Origin: Nocardia aurea | GTDB taxonomy: Bacteria; Actinomycetota; Actinomycetes; Mycobacteriales; Mycobacteriaceae | NCBI RefSeq assembly: GCF_003123685.1 | Contig: NZ_QCYJ01000029.1 | Span: forward strand, 1 to 64,000 | Length of the DNA: 64,000 nucleotides | Reading direction: 5' to 3' | Part shown: positions 35,750 through 45,331 of the stretch, piece after piece | How positions within the stretch are numbered: position 1 is the first letter of the stretch | Layout of the letters: every line of letters begins with the position of its first letter | Notes under the pieces: generated by a model | The model's input: the letters and a program-made list of their open reading frames with translations, nothing else | What the model was told of the DNA's origin: nothing | The model's database searches: none | Position numbers and translations under genes: made by a program

Positions 35750-36670
35750 GTGGCGCGTGACTACTACGAGGTCCTAGGGGTTTCCCGCGATGCCGACAAG
35801 GACCAGATCCAGCAGGCGTATCGCAAGCTGGCGCGGCGATATCACCCGGATGTGAATGCCGATCCGGCGGCGGAAGATCGGTTCAAAGAGGTCAGCGAGG
35901 CCTACGAGGTCCTCTCCGACCCGGAGACGAAAGGTCGCTACGACCGCTTCGGGGCGGACTTCCGGCGGGTGCCGCAGGACTACGACGAACGGGTCGGGGC
36001 GAGCGGCGGTGGTTTCGGTGGAGTCGGGGGTGGCTTCGGGCGCGGGGCCCGTGTGCACGTCGGTCGCGGTTTCAACGGTGACGTCGACTTCGGTGACATA
36101 TTCGGCGATATCTTCGGTGGTCGCGGGGGCGGATACGGACCGATTCCCGGCGCCGATCAGGAGGCTGTCCTGGAGCTGACCGTCGAGGAGGCCTACCGCG
36201 GCGGCAAACGCAAGCTACGGCTCGGCGAGCGCAGCTACGACGTCGACATCCCGGCCGGGGTCATCGACGGGCAGCGGATCCGGTTGTCCGGTCAGGGCGG
36301 CAGGGGCAGTGGCGACGCGCCTGCCGGAGATCTCTACCTGGTCGTGCGTATCGAACCGCATCCGCGCTTCCGGTTGGTCGGCCGCGACATCTACCTCGAT
36401 CTGCCCGTGTCCCCGTGGGAGGCGGTGCTCGGGGCCACTGTCGCGGTCCCGACCCCGAGTGGTGAGGCGAAAGTCAAAGTGACACCGGGATCCTCGACCG
36501 GGCGCAAGCTGCGATTGCGTGGTGCGGGCATGCCCAATCCCCGCGGCGCCGACGGCGATCTGTATGCCGAGGTCAAGGTCATGGTGCCGGTGAAACCGAC
36601 GGCGCGGGAACGTGAGCTGTTCGAGCAGTTGGCTGCCGCGTCGGCCTTCGATCCGAGGAGAGAGCGATGA
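35750..36670 (+). CDS. dnaJ: DnaJ/CbpA-type co-chaperone
   Basis: 306 residues. J domain at 1-70 with the HPD loop ([11 protein letters not shown]), a Gly/Phe-rich stretch with [11 protein letters not shown] and [12 protein letters not shown], then the two C-terminal beta domains ([40 protein letters not shown]). The zinc-finger domain of classical DnaJ is missing, so it is of the CbpA (class B) kind. GTG start at 35750, seven bases after the grpE stop. It stimulates DnaK ATPase and delivers clients. Confidence 0.93.
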   Translation: MARDYYEVLGVSRDADKDQIQQAYRKLARRYHPDVNADPAAEDRFKEVSEAYEVLSDPETKGRYDRFGADFRRVPQDYDERVGASGGGFGGVGGGFGRGARVHVGRGFNGDVDFGDIFGDIFGGRGGGYGPIPGADQEAVLELTVEEAYRGGKRKLRLGERSYDVDIPAGVIDGQRIRLSGQGGRGSGDAPAGDLYLVVRIEPHPRFRLVGRDIYLDLPVSPWEAVLGATVAVPTPSGEAKVKVTPGSSTGRKLRLRGAGMPNPRGADGDLYAEVKVMVPVKPTARERELFEQLAAASAFDPRRER

Positions 36671-36987
36671 GTGCGCCCACACCCGGATACGTGATCGTGC
36701 GGCGAGCGGGGCTGCGGCTCGACGAGTTCTCCCGGCGCTGCGGTCTGCATCCGAACATGGTGCGCAGATTGGTCGCGCTCGGGCTGCTCGACGGCGTTCG
36801 CGATGTCACCGGAGAACTGCGCTTCGAACCGTCCGCGGTGGCTGTTGTCGCCCGAATCCAGCGCTTGCGGTCCGGGCTCGGATTGAACTACGCGGCCATC
36901 GGATTGGTGCTCGATCTGCTGGACCGAATCGAAGAACTCGAAGCCGATCCCCGAAGGAGGACGCCACGATGGACACCAGCACGTTGA
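36667..36987 (+). CDS. CbpM/HspR-like MerR-type chaperone modulator
   Basis: 106 residues with a short winged-helix of the MerR type ([28 protein letters not shown]), then a helix ([34 protein letters not shown]). The start overlaps the dnaJ stop (ATGA), and its 3' end overlaps the clpB start by 19 bp. CbpM inhibits CbpA in E. coli, and HspR represses dnaK operons in actinobacteria; the length and CbpA context favour CbpM, but the HTH leaves both roles open. Confidence 0.8.
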   Translation: MSAPTPGYVIVRRAGLRLDEFSRRCGLHPNMVRRLVALGLLDGVRDVTGELRFEPSAVAVVARIQRLRSGLGLNYAAIGLVLDLLDRIEELEADPRRRTPRWTPAR

Positions 36988-39599
36988 CCGAAAAGTCCCG
37001 GGAAGCGTTGAGCGAAGCGCAGAACGCGGCCACGCGATCGGGACACAGCGAGGTCGACGGGGAGCATCTGCTGCTCGCCTTGATCGACCAGCAGGACGGG
37101 CTGGTGCCCCGGCTGCTCGACCACGCGGGCGCGGATCTCGACGCGTTGCGGGCCGAGCTGAATCGCGAGCTGTCGCGCCGCCCCAAGGTGAGCGGTCCCG
37201 GCGCCGCACCCGGTCAGGTGATGGTCACCCGGCGATTGGCCGCGCTGCTCGAATCGGCCGAGCGTGAAGCCAAGCGGCTCAAGGACTCCTATGTGTCGGT
37301 GGAGCATCTGATCATGGCGCTGGCAGAAGAGGGATCGGGCACTGCCGCGGGACGGATCCTCGCGGGGCAGGGCATCACCAGGGAGTCGTTCCTGCAGGCG
37401 CTCACCACGGTGCGCGGCAATCAGCGGGTGACCTCGGCGACCCCGGAGGGCGCCTACGAGGCACTGGAGAAGTACGGCCGCGACCTCGTGGCCGAGGCCC
37501 GCGCGGGCAAGCTGGACCCGGTCATCGGTCGAGACGCCGAGATCCGCAGGGTGACACAGATTTTGAGCAGGAAGACCAAGAACAATCCAGTATTGATCGG
37601 TGATCCCGGCGTCGGCAAGACCGCGATCGTGGAGGGCCTGGCTCAGCGCATCGTCCGCGGCGATGTGCCAGAAGGCCTGCGCGAGAAGACGATCTTCTCC
37701 CTCGATATGGGGTCGCTCGTGGCGGGGGCGAAGTACCGCGGCGAGTTCGAGGAGCGGCTGCAAGCGGTGTTGTCGGAGGTGAAGGCCGCCGAGGGCCGCA
37801 TCCTGCTCTTCGTCGACGAGCTGCATACCGTGGTCGGCGCGGGATCGGTCGGCGGTGACGGTTCCCTCGACGCGGGCAACATGCTCAAGCCCATGCTAGC
37901 CCGCGGTGAGCTGCACATGATCGGCGCCACCACCCTGGATGAGTACCGCAAGCACATCGAAGCCGACGCGGCACTGGAACGCCGATTTCAGACTGTGCTG
38001 GTGGACGAGCCCAACATGGAGGACGCGGTGTCGATCCTGCGCGGCCTGCGCGAGCGCCTCGAGGTCTTCCACGGCGTGAAGATCCAGGACGGCGCGCTGG
38101 TCGCCGCGGTGGCCCTGTCGCATCGCTACATCACCGACCGCTTCCTACCGGACAAAGCCATCGACCTCGTCGATGAGGCATGTGCTCGCCTGCGCACCGA
38201 AATCGACTCGATGCCGGCCGAACTCGATGAACTCACCAGGAAGGTGACAAGGCTGGAGATCGAAGAGGCGGCACTGTCCAAGGAGACCGACGCGGCGAGC
38301 ATCACTCGTCTCGAGGAGCTCCGCAAGGAACTTGCCGATCTGCGGGCCGAGGCCGATTCACGCCACGCCCAGTGGGAGGCCGAACGGCAGGCGATCCGGC
38401 GGGTGCAGGAATTGCGTGGAAAACTCGAGCAGCTGCGCCTCGAAGCCGAAGAGGCCGAACGCAATTACGACCTCAACCGCGCCGCCGAGTTGCGTTATGG
38501 CGAGATCACCGAGCTGGAACGCAATCTGCGAGCGGCAGAGGAACAATTGCGCACCAAGCAGGGGCAGCAACCGCTGCTACGCGAGGTTGTCACCGAGGAC
38601 GAGATCGCTGAGATCGTCGCCGCCTGGACCGGGATCCCGGTAGCGCGGCTACAGGAAGGCGAGCGGGAGAAGCTGCTACGGCTCGATGAAATCCTGCACG
38701 AGCGAGTGATCGGGCAGGAAGAGGCGGTCCAACTCGTCGCGGACGCGGTGATCCGGGCCCGCTCGGGAATCCGCGATCCACGCAGGCCGATCGGGTCTTT
38801 CATCTTCCTCGGACCCACCGGCGTCGGCAAGACCGAACTCGCGAAGACTTTGGCCGCAACGCTTTTCGACAGCGAAGACAATATGGTGCGCTTGGACATG
38901 AGCGAGTACCAGGAGCGGCACACGGTGAGCCGGTTGATCGGCGCGCCACCCGGCTACGTCGGTTATGACGAGGGTGGGCAGCTTACCGAGGCGGTGCGCC
39001 GCAAGCCGTATTCGGTGGTGTTGTTCGACGAAATCGAGAAAGCGCACGCCGACGTGTTCAATACGCTACTGCAGGTGCTCGATGACGGCCGGATCACCGA
39101 TTCACAAGGCAGACAAGTGGATTTCCGTAACACCGTGGTCATCATGACCTCGAATATCGGCTCCCACCATCTCCTCGACGGTGTCACCGCCGACGGCGAG
39201 ATCAAACCCGACGCACGGGATCGGGTGCTCGCCGAGCTGCGGGGACACTTCCGCCCCGAGTTCCTCAACCGCGTCGACGACATCGTGCTGTTCACCCCGC
39301 TCACGCTGCCCCAGATCGAGCACATCGTCCTGCTGCAACTCGAAGAACTCCGGCACCGCCTGGCCGAACGGCAGATCGGGCTCGACATCACCGCGGAGGC
39401 ACGCAGGCTCATCGCCCGACACGGATTCGATCCGGTCTACGGTGCGCGGCCGTTGCGCCGCTACATCGCACACGAAGTCGAGACGAAGATCGGCCGGGCG
39501 CTCGTGCGCGGCGATATCGGTCAGGGCGGCACCGTCACTGTCACCGTGACCGGTGACGATCTCACCGTCGCGTACACCGAGCCCGCGGTCGCGGCATGA
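36969..39599 (+). CDS. clpB: Disaggregase ClpB
   Basis: An 876-residue AAA+ disaggregase. N domain at 1-145 ([20 protein letters not shown]), first ATPase with [16 protein letters not shown], the coiled-coil middle domain at about 400-520 ([20 protein letters not shown]), second ATPase with [16 protein letters not shown], and the C-terminal [18 protein letters not shown]. It works with DnaK-DnaJ-GrpE to resolve aggregates. The ATG at 36969 has GAAGGAGG upstream inside the previous gene. No ClpP-binding loop is visible. Confidence 0.97.
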   Translation: MDTSTLTEKSREALSEAQNAATRSGHSEVDGEHLLLALIDQQDGLVPRLLDHAGADLDALRAELNRELSRRPKVSGPGAAPGQVMVTRRLAALLESAEREAKRLKDSYVSVEHLIMALAEEGSGTAAGRILAGQGITRESFLQALTTVRGNQRVTSATPEGAYEALEKYGRDLVAEARAGKLDPVIGRDAEIRRVTQILSRKTKNNPVLIGDPGVGKTAIVEGLAQRIVRGDVPEGLREKTIFSLDMGSLVAGAKYRGEFEERLQAVLSEVKAAEGRILLFVDELHTVVGAGSVGGDGSLDAGNMLKPMLARGELHMIGATTLDEYRKHIEADAALERRFQTVLVDEPNMEDAVSILRGLRERLEVFHGVKIQDGALVAAVALSHRYITDRFLPDKAIDLVDEACARLRTEIDSMPAELDELTRKVTRLEIEEAALSKETDAASITRLEELRKELADLRAEADSRHAQWEAERQAIRRVQELRGKLEQLRLEAEEAERNYDLNRAAELRYGEITELERNLRAAEEQLRTKQGQQPLLREVVTEDEIAEIVAAWTGIPVARLQEGEREKLLRLDEILHERVIGQEEAVQLVADAVIRARSGIRDPRRPIGSFIFLGPTGVGKTELAKTLAATLFDSEDNMVRLDMSEYQERHTVSRLIGAPPGYVGYDEGGQLTEAVRRKPYSVVLFDEIEKAHADVFNTLLQVLDDGRITDSQGRQVDFRNTVVIMTSNIGSHHLLDGVTADGEIKPDARDRVLAELRGHFRPEFLNRVDDIVLFTPLTLPQIEHIVLLQLEELRHRLAERQIGLDITAEARRLIARHGFDPVYGARPLRRYIAHEVETKIGRALVRGDIGQGGTVTVTVTGDDLTVAYTEPAVAA

Positions 39600-39613
39600 A
39601 ACGAGGTACGACC

Positions 39614-40063
39614 ATGGAAACCGCGAAGATCGAATGCCCTCACTGCGGGAAATACAACCGAGTTCCGGCCGCGGCGGCGGGCACGCCGCGATGCGGCAAC
39701 TGCCACCAACCGCTGCCATGGATCGTGGCGGCAGGCGACGACGACTTCGCCGAGGTGACCGAATCCTCGGTGCCGGTCCTAGTCGACCTCTGGGCGACCT
39801 GGTGCAGGCCCTGTCTGCTGGTCAGCCCAGCGCTCGAACAACTCGCGACCGAACGCGCCGGCCGACTGAAACTGGTCAAGGTCGACGTCGATGCCGCACC
39901 ACGCACCGCCGAGCGGTTCGTCGTGCGAGCGGTGCCGACCTTGCTCGTCCTCGACCACGGCGAGGTGCTGGCCCGGCAGGCCGGCGCCGCTCCGGTGCCG
40001 GAGTTGCGGAGATGGCTGGACCAGAACCTGTCCGATCGAGCGGAAAAGGACGTGAGCGCATGA
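39614..40063 (+). CDS. Thioredoxin with N-terminal zinc ribbon (Trx2-like)
   Basis: 149 residues. Two CxxC pairs at the N-terminus (CPHCGKYN and CGNCHQPLPW) form a zinc ribbon like E. coli thioredoxin 2. The catalytic site is WATWCRPCLLV (normally WCGPC), followed by the cis-Pro in RAVPTLLVLDHGEVL. It reduces protein disulfides and may also sense oxidants through the zinc site. The ATG at 39614 follows GAGGTACG, 14 bp after the clpB stop. Confidence 0.92.
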   Translation: METAKIECPHCGKYNRVPAAAAGTPRCGNCHQPLPWIVAAGDDDFAEVTESSVPVLVDLWATWCRPCLLVSPALEQLATERAGRLKLVKVDVDAAPRTAERFVVRAVPTLLVLDHGEVLARQAGAAPVPELRRWLDQNLSDRAEKDVSA

Positions 40064-40326
40064 CTTCGATCGATGCCGATCCCCACCTCGCGGCGATCCG
40101 GCCGGTGACACCGCGGACCCCGCAGGGCTGCGAAGAGTGTCTTCGGCTCGGCACTCCGTGGCTGCACCTGCGGCTGTGCCTGACCTGCGGGCATGTCGGC
40201 TGCTGCGACTCGTCCCCGATGCGGCACGCGCGAGCGCACGCCGCCGGGGCCGGCCACCCCATCGTCGCATCGATGGAACCCGGCGAGAATTGGCGCTGGT
40301 GCTACGTCCACCAGAACTTCGTCTGA
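40060..40326 (+). CDS. UBP-type zinc finger protein
   Basis: 88 residues with a ZnF-UBP domain: CEECLRLGTPWLHLRLCLTC, GHVGCCDSSPMRHARAHA, HPIVASMEPGENWRWCYV. Cys and His ligands are in the usual order. In eukaryotes the domain binds the ubiquitin C-terminus; in actinobacteria its partner is unknown. The start overlaps the thioredoxin stop and its stop overlaps the next start (TGATG), so it is fully embedded in the operon. Confidence 0.85.
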   Translation: MTSIDADPHLAAIRPVTPRTPQGCEECLRLGTPWLHLRLCLTCGHVGCCDSSPMRHARAHAAGAGHPIVASMEPGENWRWCYVHQNFV

Positions 40327-41975
40327 TGAACGTCGAAACCCCCGACGATGTCGGAGCGTTTCCGCGATTGTCGGACGCGCAGGTGGCGACGCTCGCCGTC
40401 GGCGGCACACGGCGAGCGGTGCGCGCCGGTGAGACACTGGTTCGCGCGGGCGCGCCCAGCGATGAGTTCTTCGTGATCGTGTCCGGCGCCGTCGCCATCG
40501 TCGACGACGATGCGGGAGAACAGCGGGTGCTGCGTATCCATGGGCCCGGCCGATTCCTCGGCGAGCTGGGCCTGCTGGAAGGGCAGGTCGCGTTCTACAC
40601 CGCGCAGATGATCGAGGACGGCGAGGTGCTGGTCGTCCCGGTCCGGCGGATACGCGCACTGGTCGAACACGATCCGATGCTCAGCGACCTCATTCTGCGC
40701 GCGTATCTGATCCGCCGCTGCCTGCTGCTCGATATGGTCTCCGGGTTCCGAATCATCGGTTCCTGCTACTCACCCGACACCCGGCGGCTTCGCGAGTTCG
40801 CCGTTCGGAACCGACTGCCGCACGACTGGATCGACCTCGAGCGTGACAGCCGGGCCGAACGAACCCTGCGTGACCTCGGTGTCGCCGTCGAGGACACTCC
40901 GGTCGTCATCTGGCGTGGCCGGCGCGTGCTGCGCAATCCGACCAATGCCGAGTTGGGGCGCCTCGTGGGCCTCCTGGTACCGGACACACTGCGCGAAGTC
41001 TGCGATCTCATCGTGGTGGGTTCAGGCCCGGCCGGTCTGGCCGCCTCGGTGTACGGCGCTTCGGACGGGCTCGCCACCTCGGTGCTGGAGGCGATCGCGG
41101 CAGGTGGGCAGGCAGGCACCTCCTCGTGCATCGAGAACTACCTGGGTTTTCCCGCCGGTATCTCCGGCACCGAGCTGGCCGAGCGGGCGGTCATCCAGGC
41201 CGGGAAGTTCGGTGCTCGGTTGCTGGTGTCCGCGGAAGTCGTCGGCTTGGCAGCCGAGGATGGACACCACCTGTTGCGGTTGGCCAGCGGTGGCGCGTTA
41301 CTCGGCCGCACCGTTGTCCTGGCCACCGGCGCTCGCTATCGCAGACTCGCCGTGACCGGGCTCGAGCGCTTCGAAGGCACCGGCGTGTACTACGCCGCGA
41401 CCCATCAGGAGGCGTCGATGTGTGGCACAGGTCCGGTGGCGATCGTCGGCGGCGGCAATTCCGCCGGGCAGGCAACGGTGTTTCTCGCCGGCCGCGTCGA
41501 GCACGTGCACCTACTCATCCGAGGTGGCGATCTCGGCAAGAGCATGTCCCGGTATCTGGTCGAACGGATCGAGCAGCACCCGCGCGTGACGGTGCACCAC
41601 AACACCGAGGTACGCGAAGTAGCAGGGGGCGACGAGCTCGACGCAATCGTGGTCGAGAACAATCACACCGCGCAGCGGGAGACGCTCGCGGTGCGCGCCC
41701 TGTTCGTTTTCATCGGAGCGAGGCCGTGCACCACGTGGTTGGCGGACTCCGTGGCACTCGATTCGCACGGGTTCGTCCGCACCGGGTCGGACGCGGTATA
41801 CCCGGCCGAGGATCAGCGCGATTCCGGGCGCCGTCCGCTACCGCTGGAAACAAGCAAACCCGGCGTCTTCGCGGTGGGCGATGTCCGTAGCGGCTCGGTC
41901 AAACGAGTCGCGTCCGCCGTCGGTGAAGGCGCGATGGCGGTACGCCACATTCACGAATACCTCGAACGGAGCTGA
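40326..41975 (+). CDS. cNMP-binding / thioredoxin-reductase-like fusion
   Basis: 549 residues in three parts. Residues 1-130 form a cyclic-nucleotide-binding domain (GETLVRAGAPSDEFFVIVSG, GRFLGELGLLEG). Residues 140-220 look glutaredoxin/thioredoxin-like (RIIGSCYSPDTRRLREFAVR, VEDTPVVIWRGRRVLRNPTN). Residues 230-549 are a flavoprotein with LIVVGSGPAGLAASVYGASD, VAIVGGGNSAGQATVFLA and GVFAVGDVRSGSVKRVASAV. The CxxC of thioredoxin reductase is not present; only single cysteines are seen (SSCIENYLG, SMCGTG). It may reduce the operon's thioredoxin by another route or serve as a ligand-gated redox enzyme. Confidence 0.88.
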   Translation: MNVETPDDVGAFPRLSDAQVATLAVGGTRRAVRAGETLVRAGAPSDEFFVIVSGAVAIVDDDAGEQRVLRIHGPGRFLGELGLLEGQVAFYTAQMIEDGEVLVVPVRRIRALVEHDPMLSDLILRAYLIRRCLLLDMVSGFRIIGSCYSPDTRRLREFAVRNRLPHDWIDLERDSRAERTLRDLGVAVEDTPVVIWRGRRVLRNPTNAELGRLVGLLVPDTLREVCDLIVVGSGPAGLAASVYGASDGLATSVLEAIAAGGQAGTSSCIENYLGFPAGISGTELAERAVIQAGKFGARLLVSAEVVGLAAEDGHHLLRLASGGALLGRTVVLATGARYRRLAVTGLERFEGTGVYYAATHQEASMCGTGPVAIVGGGNSAGQATVFLAGRVEHVHLLIRGGDLGKSMSRYLVERIEQHPRVTVHHNTEVREVAGGDELDAIVVENNHTAQRETLAVRALFVFIGARPCTTWLADSVALDSHGFVRTGSDAVYPAEDQRDSGRRPLPLETSKPGVFAVGDVRSGSVKRVASAVGEGAMAVRHIHEYLERS

Positions 41976-41980
41976 CCGAA

Positions 41981-42430
41981 ATGCCGGTAATGGGCGTTGT
42001 CAAATTTCAACATTTCTTCCGCACCGCAGCCGGGCTGCACGTGCACCGCAATGATCTCGAGCGATACACCGAGTTCATCGACGACAAGATCTATAACCTG
42101 TTCGTCGTTGCCAAGGCATCGGCGAAGGCGAACGGGCGTGACGTGATCGAACCGTGGGATCTGCCGATCACCGCGGGGCTGCAGCACAGCATCCACCTGT
42201 TCGAGAAGCTGGATGAGAAGATCGAGCTGCAACCACTGCTCGATCAACTCACCGCACGTCCGCCGCTGGACCTGGCGATCGCGCAGGAGACCGAGCACCG
42301 GCTGCCGCTGATCGCCGGTGGCCTGAGCGTGGCGCTCGCGCAGACTTTCGCAGCGATCGCCCCCAGGGCAGAACATCCGGGAACCGCCGAATGGTCAAAG
42401 GTATTCGAGATATTTCATCTGATACTTTGA
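41981..42430 (+). CDS. DUF1931 histone-fold protein
   Basis: 149 residues of the DUF1931 family, which has a doubled histone fold. Recognisable segments: RNDLERYTEFIDDKIYNLFV, KANGRDVIEPWDLPITAGLQ, LQPLLDQLTARPPLDLAIAQ, EWSKVFEIFHLI. The start at 41981 lies 5 bp after the previous stop. Known structures resemble archaeal histones but lack a proven DNA role. Its constant pairing here with chaperone and redox genes suggests stress protection. Confidence 0.85.
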   Translation: MPVMGVVKFQHFFRTAAGLHVHRNDLERYTEFIDDKIYNLFVVAKASAKANGRDVIEPWDLPITAGLQHSIHLFEKLDEKIELQPLLDQLTARPPLDLAIAQETEHRLPLIAGGLSVALAQTFAAIAPRAEHPGTAEWSKVFEIFHLIL

Positions 42431-42640
42431 CGCAGTAATAGTGCATATTCGTCCGGAGCCGCCAGCGCCCGGTGGACGGGTGTAATCTCAATAACCAACG
42501 CCCGCAGAATCAATACCTACCTGGATTTTTCATTCGAAGTGGATCGGTGCGCGCTACGGTTGATCGGCCGAGGTTTCAAGGGTGGGCGTGGCAGGGGCCG
42601 CCGCAACGTCGGGTCCGACCGCGGACGGGCCAGACTCCTC

Positions 42641-44314
42641 ATGAATCAGCAATTGTCTAGTTATCTCATTGTCGGTGGGTTGGCACATGCCCAACTGACA
42701 TCACTGCGCGGGCTGTGCGCGCTTTCGGTGACGCTGTCGAGCGAGCACGAAGTAGTGGAGATACTTCGTACGGCAGGTGCGGCAGTCCCGTCTCTCGGCT
42801 CGTGTCGCATGCTGGCGAGCTATCGCCGGGTGGATGGCGAATACCAGCAGTACCCGCGGGCCCGACCCGCGCAGCCTGGCTTGGACGAGCAGGTCAGCGC
42901 CCAGGACGGCGAGGGCAGCGTGAAACTGGCCGACGAGAAATGGGGCTGGGCGTTCGCCCTGGGGAGCCTGTCCGGAGCGGTCGGTTCGCTCATCGTCGGC
43001 TCCGACCGCGCGCCGCGGCCGGATGAGATAACCCTGTTGGAAGTGCTGGCTCAGGTCACCGGTGCGGCGCTGGCGAATGCGAATACCCACGAACGCAGCT
43101 CTACCCACGCGACCGAACTCACCGAGATCAACGAGCACTTGGTCGCCACGGTGTCGCGCCTCGAACGGCAGACACGAGTGCTCGAAGTGCTCTCGGGAGC
43201 CGCCGCCTACGGACAGGGCGAACAGGGTATCGCCGACGCGGTCGCGCAGCTGACCGATCTGCCCGTCGCGGTCGAGGACCCCTTCGGTAATCTGCGAGCC
43301 TGGTCCGGACCGGGCCGACCGGATCCCTATCCCAAAGCGACGCCGGAGCAGCGTGATCGACTCCTGCGCCGGCTCGCGACCCACAATGCGCCGCTGCGGG
43401 TGCGCGGTCGGGTGATCATGCTGGTGAAGCCACGCGCCGAGGTTCTCGGCACGCTCGCACTGATCGACACGGACGATCGAGTCGCCGAGGCTCAGCTGTT
43501 CGCGCTGGTGTATGGCAGCACCATGCTCGCCCTCGAACTCGCACACCAACGCAATCTCGCAGAGATCGAGCTGCGGCTACGCCGCGATCTCGTCGATGAT
43601 CTCGCCTCCGGCACCGACAACGACAGCGCCTACGCCCGCGCAGAAGCCTTGGGACACGATCTGCGCGGACCACACTACGTCGTCTTGGTTCACAGCGCGG
43701 GTCGCGCCGACGCGATCGGCGAGGCCGTGAGCCGCGTCGCGTCGGCTTTGAGTCTGCAAGCCATCCAGGGCCGCCACGGCGGCATGATCGTGATGATCAC
43801 CGACCGCCGACCGGATCCGGTGCGGTTCCATCACACGCTCCGCGAAGATGTCGACGCCATGCCGGTAGCCGTCGGCATCAGCGGCCGATGTGAGCAACCC
43901 AGCGAATTCGCTCGATCCTTCGCCGATGCGCGCCGAGCCGTCCACCTCCGACGGCGGTCGCGAACCCCGGACGGCGCGACGGCATTCGACGAACTCGGCT
44001 TCTACCGCCTGGTCGACGCGGCACATGCCGAGGGCCAGGTCGAGAATTTCGTGCACGAATGGCTCGGTGCCTTAATGGATTACGACCACAACCGACACTC
44101 CGACCTCGTGTACACCCTGGCCCAGTATCTCGAATGTGGCGGCAACTACGACGAATCCGCCGCCGTACTACACATTCATCGCAGCACCCTGCGCTATCGA
44201 CTCGGCCGCATCCGCGAACTCACCGGCTTCGACCTACGAGACATGAATATCCGCTTCAATCTGCAAGCGGCGACGCGCGCCTGGCAATTCCTCTCCGTCG
44301 TCCCGCAGCCGTGA
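42641..44314 (+). CDS. GAF-PucR type transcriptional regulator
   Basis: 557 residues. N-terminal GAF-like sensor (LKLADEKWGWAFALGSLSGA in part; LLEVLAQVTGAALANANTHE), a coiled coil, a second sensor region, and the C-terminal PucR HTH (YDESAAVLHIHRSTLRYRLG, RIRELTGFDLRDMN). The ATG at 42641 begins MNQQLSSYLIV; the site upstream is weak. It follows the chaperone cassette after 210 bp, same strand, and is the most likely specific regulator of it. Confidence 0.85.
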   Translation: MNQQLSSYLIVGGLAHAQLTSLRGLCALSVTLSSEHEVVEILRTAGAAVPSLGSCRMLASYRRVDGEYQQYPRARPAQPGLDEQVSAQDGEGSVKLADEKWGWAFALGSLSGAVGSLIVGSDRAPRPDEITLLEVLAQVTGAALANANTHERSSTHATELTEINEHLVATVSRLERQTRVLEVLSGAAAYGQGEQGIADAVAQLTDLPVAVEDPFGNLRAWSGPGRPDPYPKATPEQRDRLLRRLATHNAPLRVRGRVIMLVKPRAEVLGTLALIDTDDRVAEAQLFALVYGSTMLALELAHQRNLAEIELRLRRDLVDDLASGTDNDSAYARAEALGHDLRGPHYVVLVHSAGRADAIGEAVSRVASALSLQAIQGRHGGMIVMITDRRPDPVRFHHTLREDVDAMPVAVGISGRCEQPSEFARSFADARRAVHLRRRSRTPDGATAFDELGFYRLVDAAHAEGQVENFVHEWLGALMDYDHNRHSDLVYTLAQYLECGGNYDESAAVLHIHRSTLRYRLGRIRELTGFDLRDMNIRFNLQAATRAWQFLSVVPQP

Positions 44315-44321
44315 CGAAGCG

Positions 44322-44343
44322 ACCCCGGGCCCATACCCGGGGT
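44322..44343. terminator. Stem-loop after PucR gene
   Basis: ACCCCGGG-CCCATA-CCCGGGGT, perfect 8-bp stem with a 6-base loop, 8 bp after the stop. No T-run follows, as is usual in this group. Confidence 0.6.
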
Positions 44344-44477
44344 GACGACCAGTGTCGTGTCCAGGAAGGTTCGATGTGGAAACTGCCCGGGTGGGCGGGT
44401 TGATCAATGACCGGTGATGCTGCCTGACGGTGCTGGTGCCGGTGGCTCGAAAACCGGATGTATTTGTCAGAGCGGTA

Positions 44478-44637
44478 ATCTCGCAGAAAGGCCGCAAGCT
44501 GGCGCAGATCGCCCGGTGCAGCAAGGCGCCGGTCCGGATGCGGCGGGCGGTAGTGGTGGCGGTCGTCGGCGCAGCATCAACCGGCCGGGTCGATCGCTGA
44601 GCTGATGCAGGTTTCGGAATCCTCTGTGCAAGCTAAT
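44478..44637 (+). pseudogene. IS630-family transposase remnant
   Basis: The N-terminal part of an IS630-type transposase in two frames: GRKLAQIARCSKAPVRMRRA (then VVVA), a shift, then SIAELMQVSESSV, the HTH that should follow. The rest of the element and its ends are missing. Confidence 0.7.
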
Positions 44638-44671
44638 AGAAGTGTTGCGAGTCAACGAGATCGCCGATTTT

Positions 44672-44968
44672 TCAGAGCTTATTGGCGAGCACGTCGAGCT
44701 CGCTGATTTCGGGCGGGGTAGCGAAGAGCTCGTCGGCGCGTTCGCCGAGGGCCTTGCCGACCGGCCCATCGAGATGTGTTTCACGAGCGGCCTGATCTGG
44801 GAAAGCGTCGATGATGCCGAACGTCGAGGGGCCGAACCGTACCGCGAACCAGGGCTTCGTACCGGGCTCCTGCTCGACGAGTGGTAACGCCGATCGGAGG
44901 AATTCCTCGACCGCGTCTTCTTTGCCGGGTTTGGCTTCGAGTCGGACCAGCAGCGCCTTGGTGGCCAT
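44672..44968 (-). CDS. Antibiotic biosynthesis monooxygenase (ABM) domain protein
   Basis: 98 residues of the dimeric ABM/YgiN ferredoxin-like fold: KALLVRLEAKPGKEDAVEEF, VEQEPGTKPWFAVRFGPSTF, GIIDAFPDQAARETHLDGPV. Members are quinol or small-molecule oxygenases without cofactor. The ATG at 44968 follows AGGAGATC. It stands alone next to a transposase remnant. Confidence 0.85.
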   Translation of the reverse strand: MATKALLVRLEAKPGKEDAVEEFLRSALPLVEQEPGTKPWFAVRFGPSTFGIIDAFPDQAARETHLDGPVGKALGERADELFATPPEISELDVLANKL

Positions 44969-45106
44969 GTCGGATCTCCTGTTCGAGGTGGTGGACATGT
45001 TCAGCATCACACCATTGACCTATGAAGGGAAGGAGACGACTGAGCCCTCGGAATCAACAAACCAATCTCAACCCCTAGCGATCGTGGAGCTATGAGAGGA
45101 GACTTC

Positions 45107-45271
45107 ATGGCGGAGGGAATGCGACGCCTGGAAGGAATGCACCTACTGCGCATCGGCCGTGATACGAAACATGGTGGTGTGCCAACATTTTGGTGTAGTT
45201 GTCGGTTCCGTGTGCTGTTGTGTCGTCTGCCCCCAGGAGCACGATTCATTCGGCCGGTCGCTCGCATGTAG
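45107..45271 (+). CDS. Possible short ORF before dehydrogenase gene
   Basis: 54 codons after a strong GAGAGGAG site: MAEGMRRLEGMHLLRIGRD, then a basic, Cys-rich tail of poor quality. It may be a leader ORF or a decayed gene upstream of the dehydrogenase at 45332. No family is seen. Confidence 0.3.
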   Translation: MAEGMRRLEGMHLLRIGRDTKHGGVPTFWCSCRFRVLLCRLPPGARFIRPVARM

Positions 45272-45331
45272 CCGCCCGTGGCTACCGGGCCGGGCATCAA
45301 CCGGAAACGCCGCATGTGAGGGAGTCTCGAG

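Noticed and set aside
36612..36968. N-terminal extension of ClpB
   Set aside because: The frame is open upstream of 36969 but overlaps dnaJ and the CbpM-like gene, and ClpB begins normally at 36969 with a good ribosome binding site.
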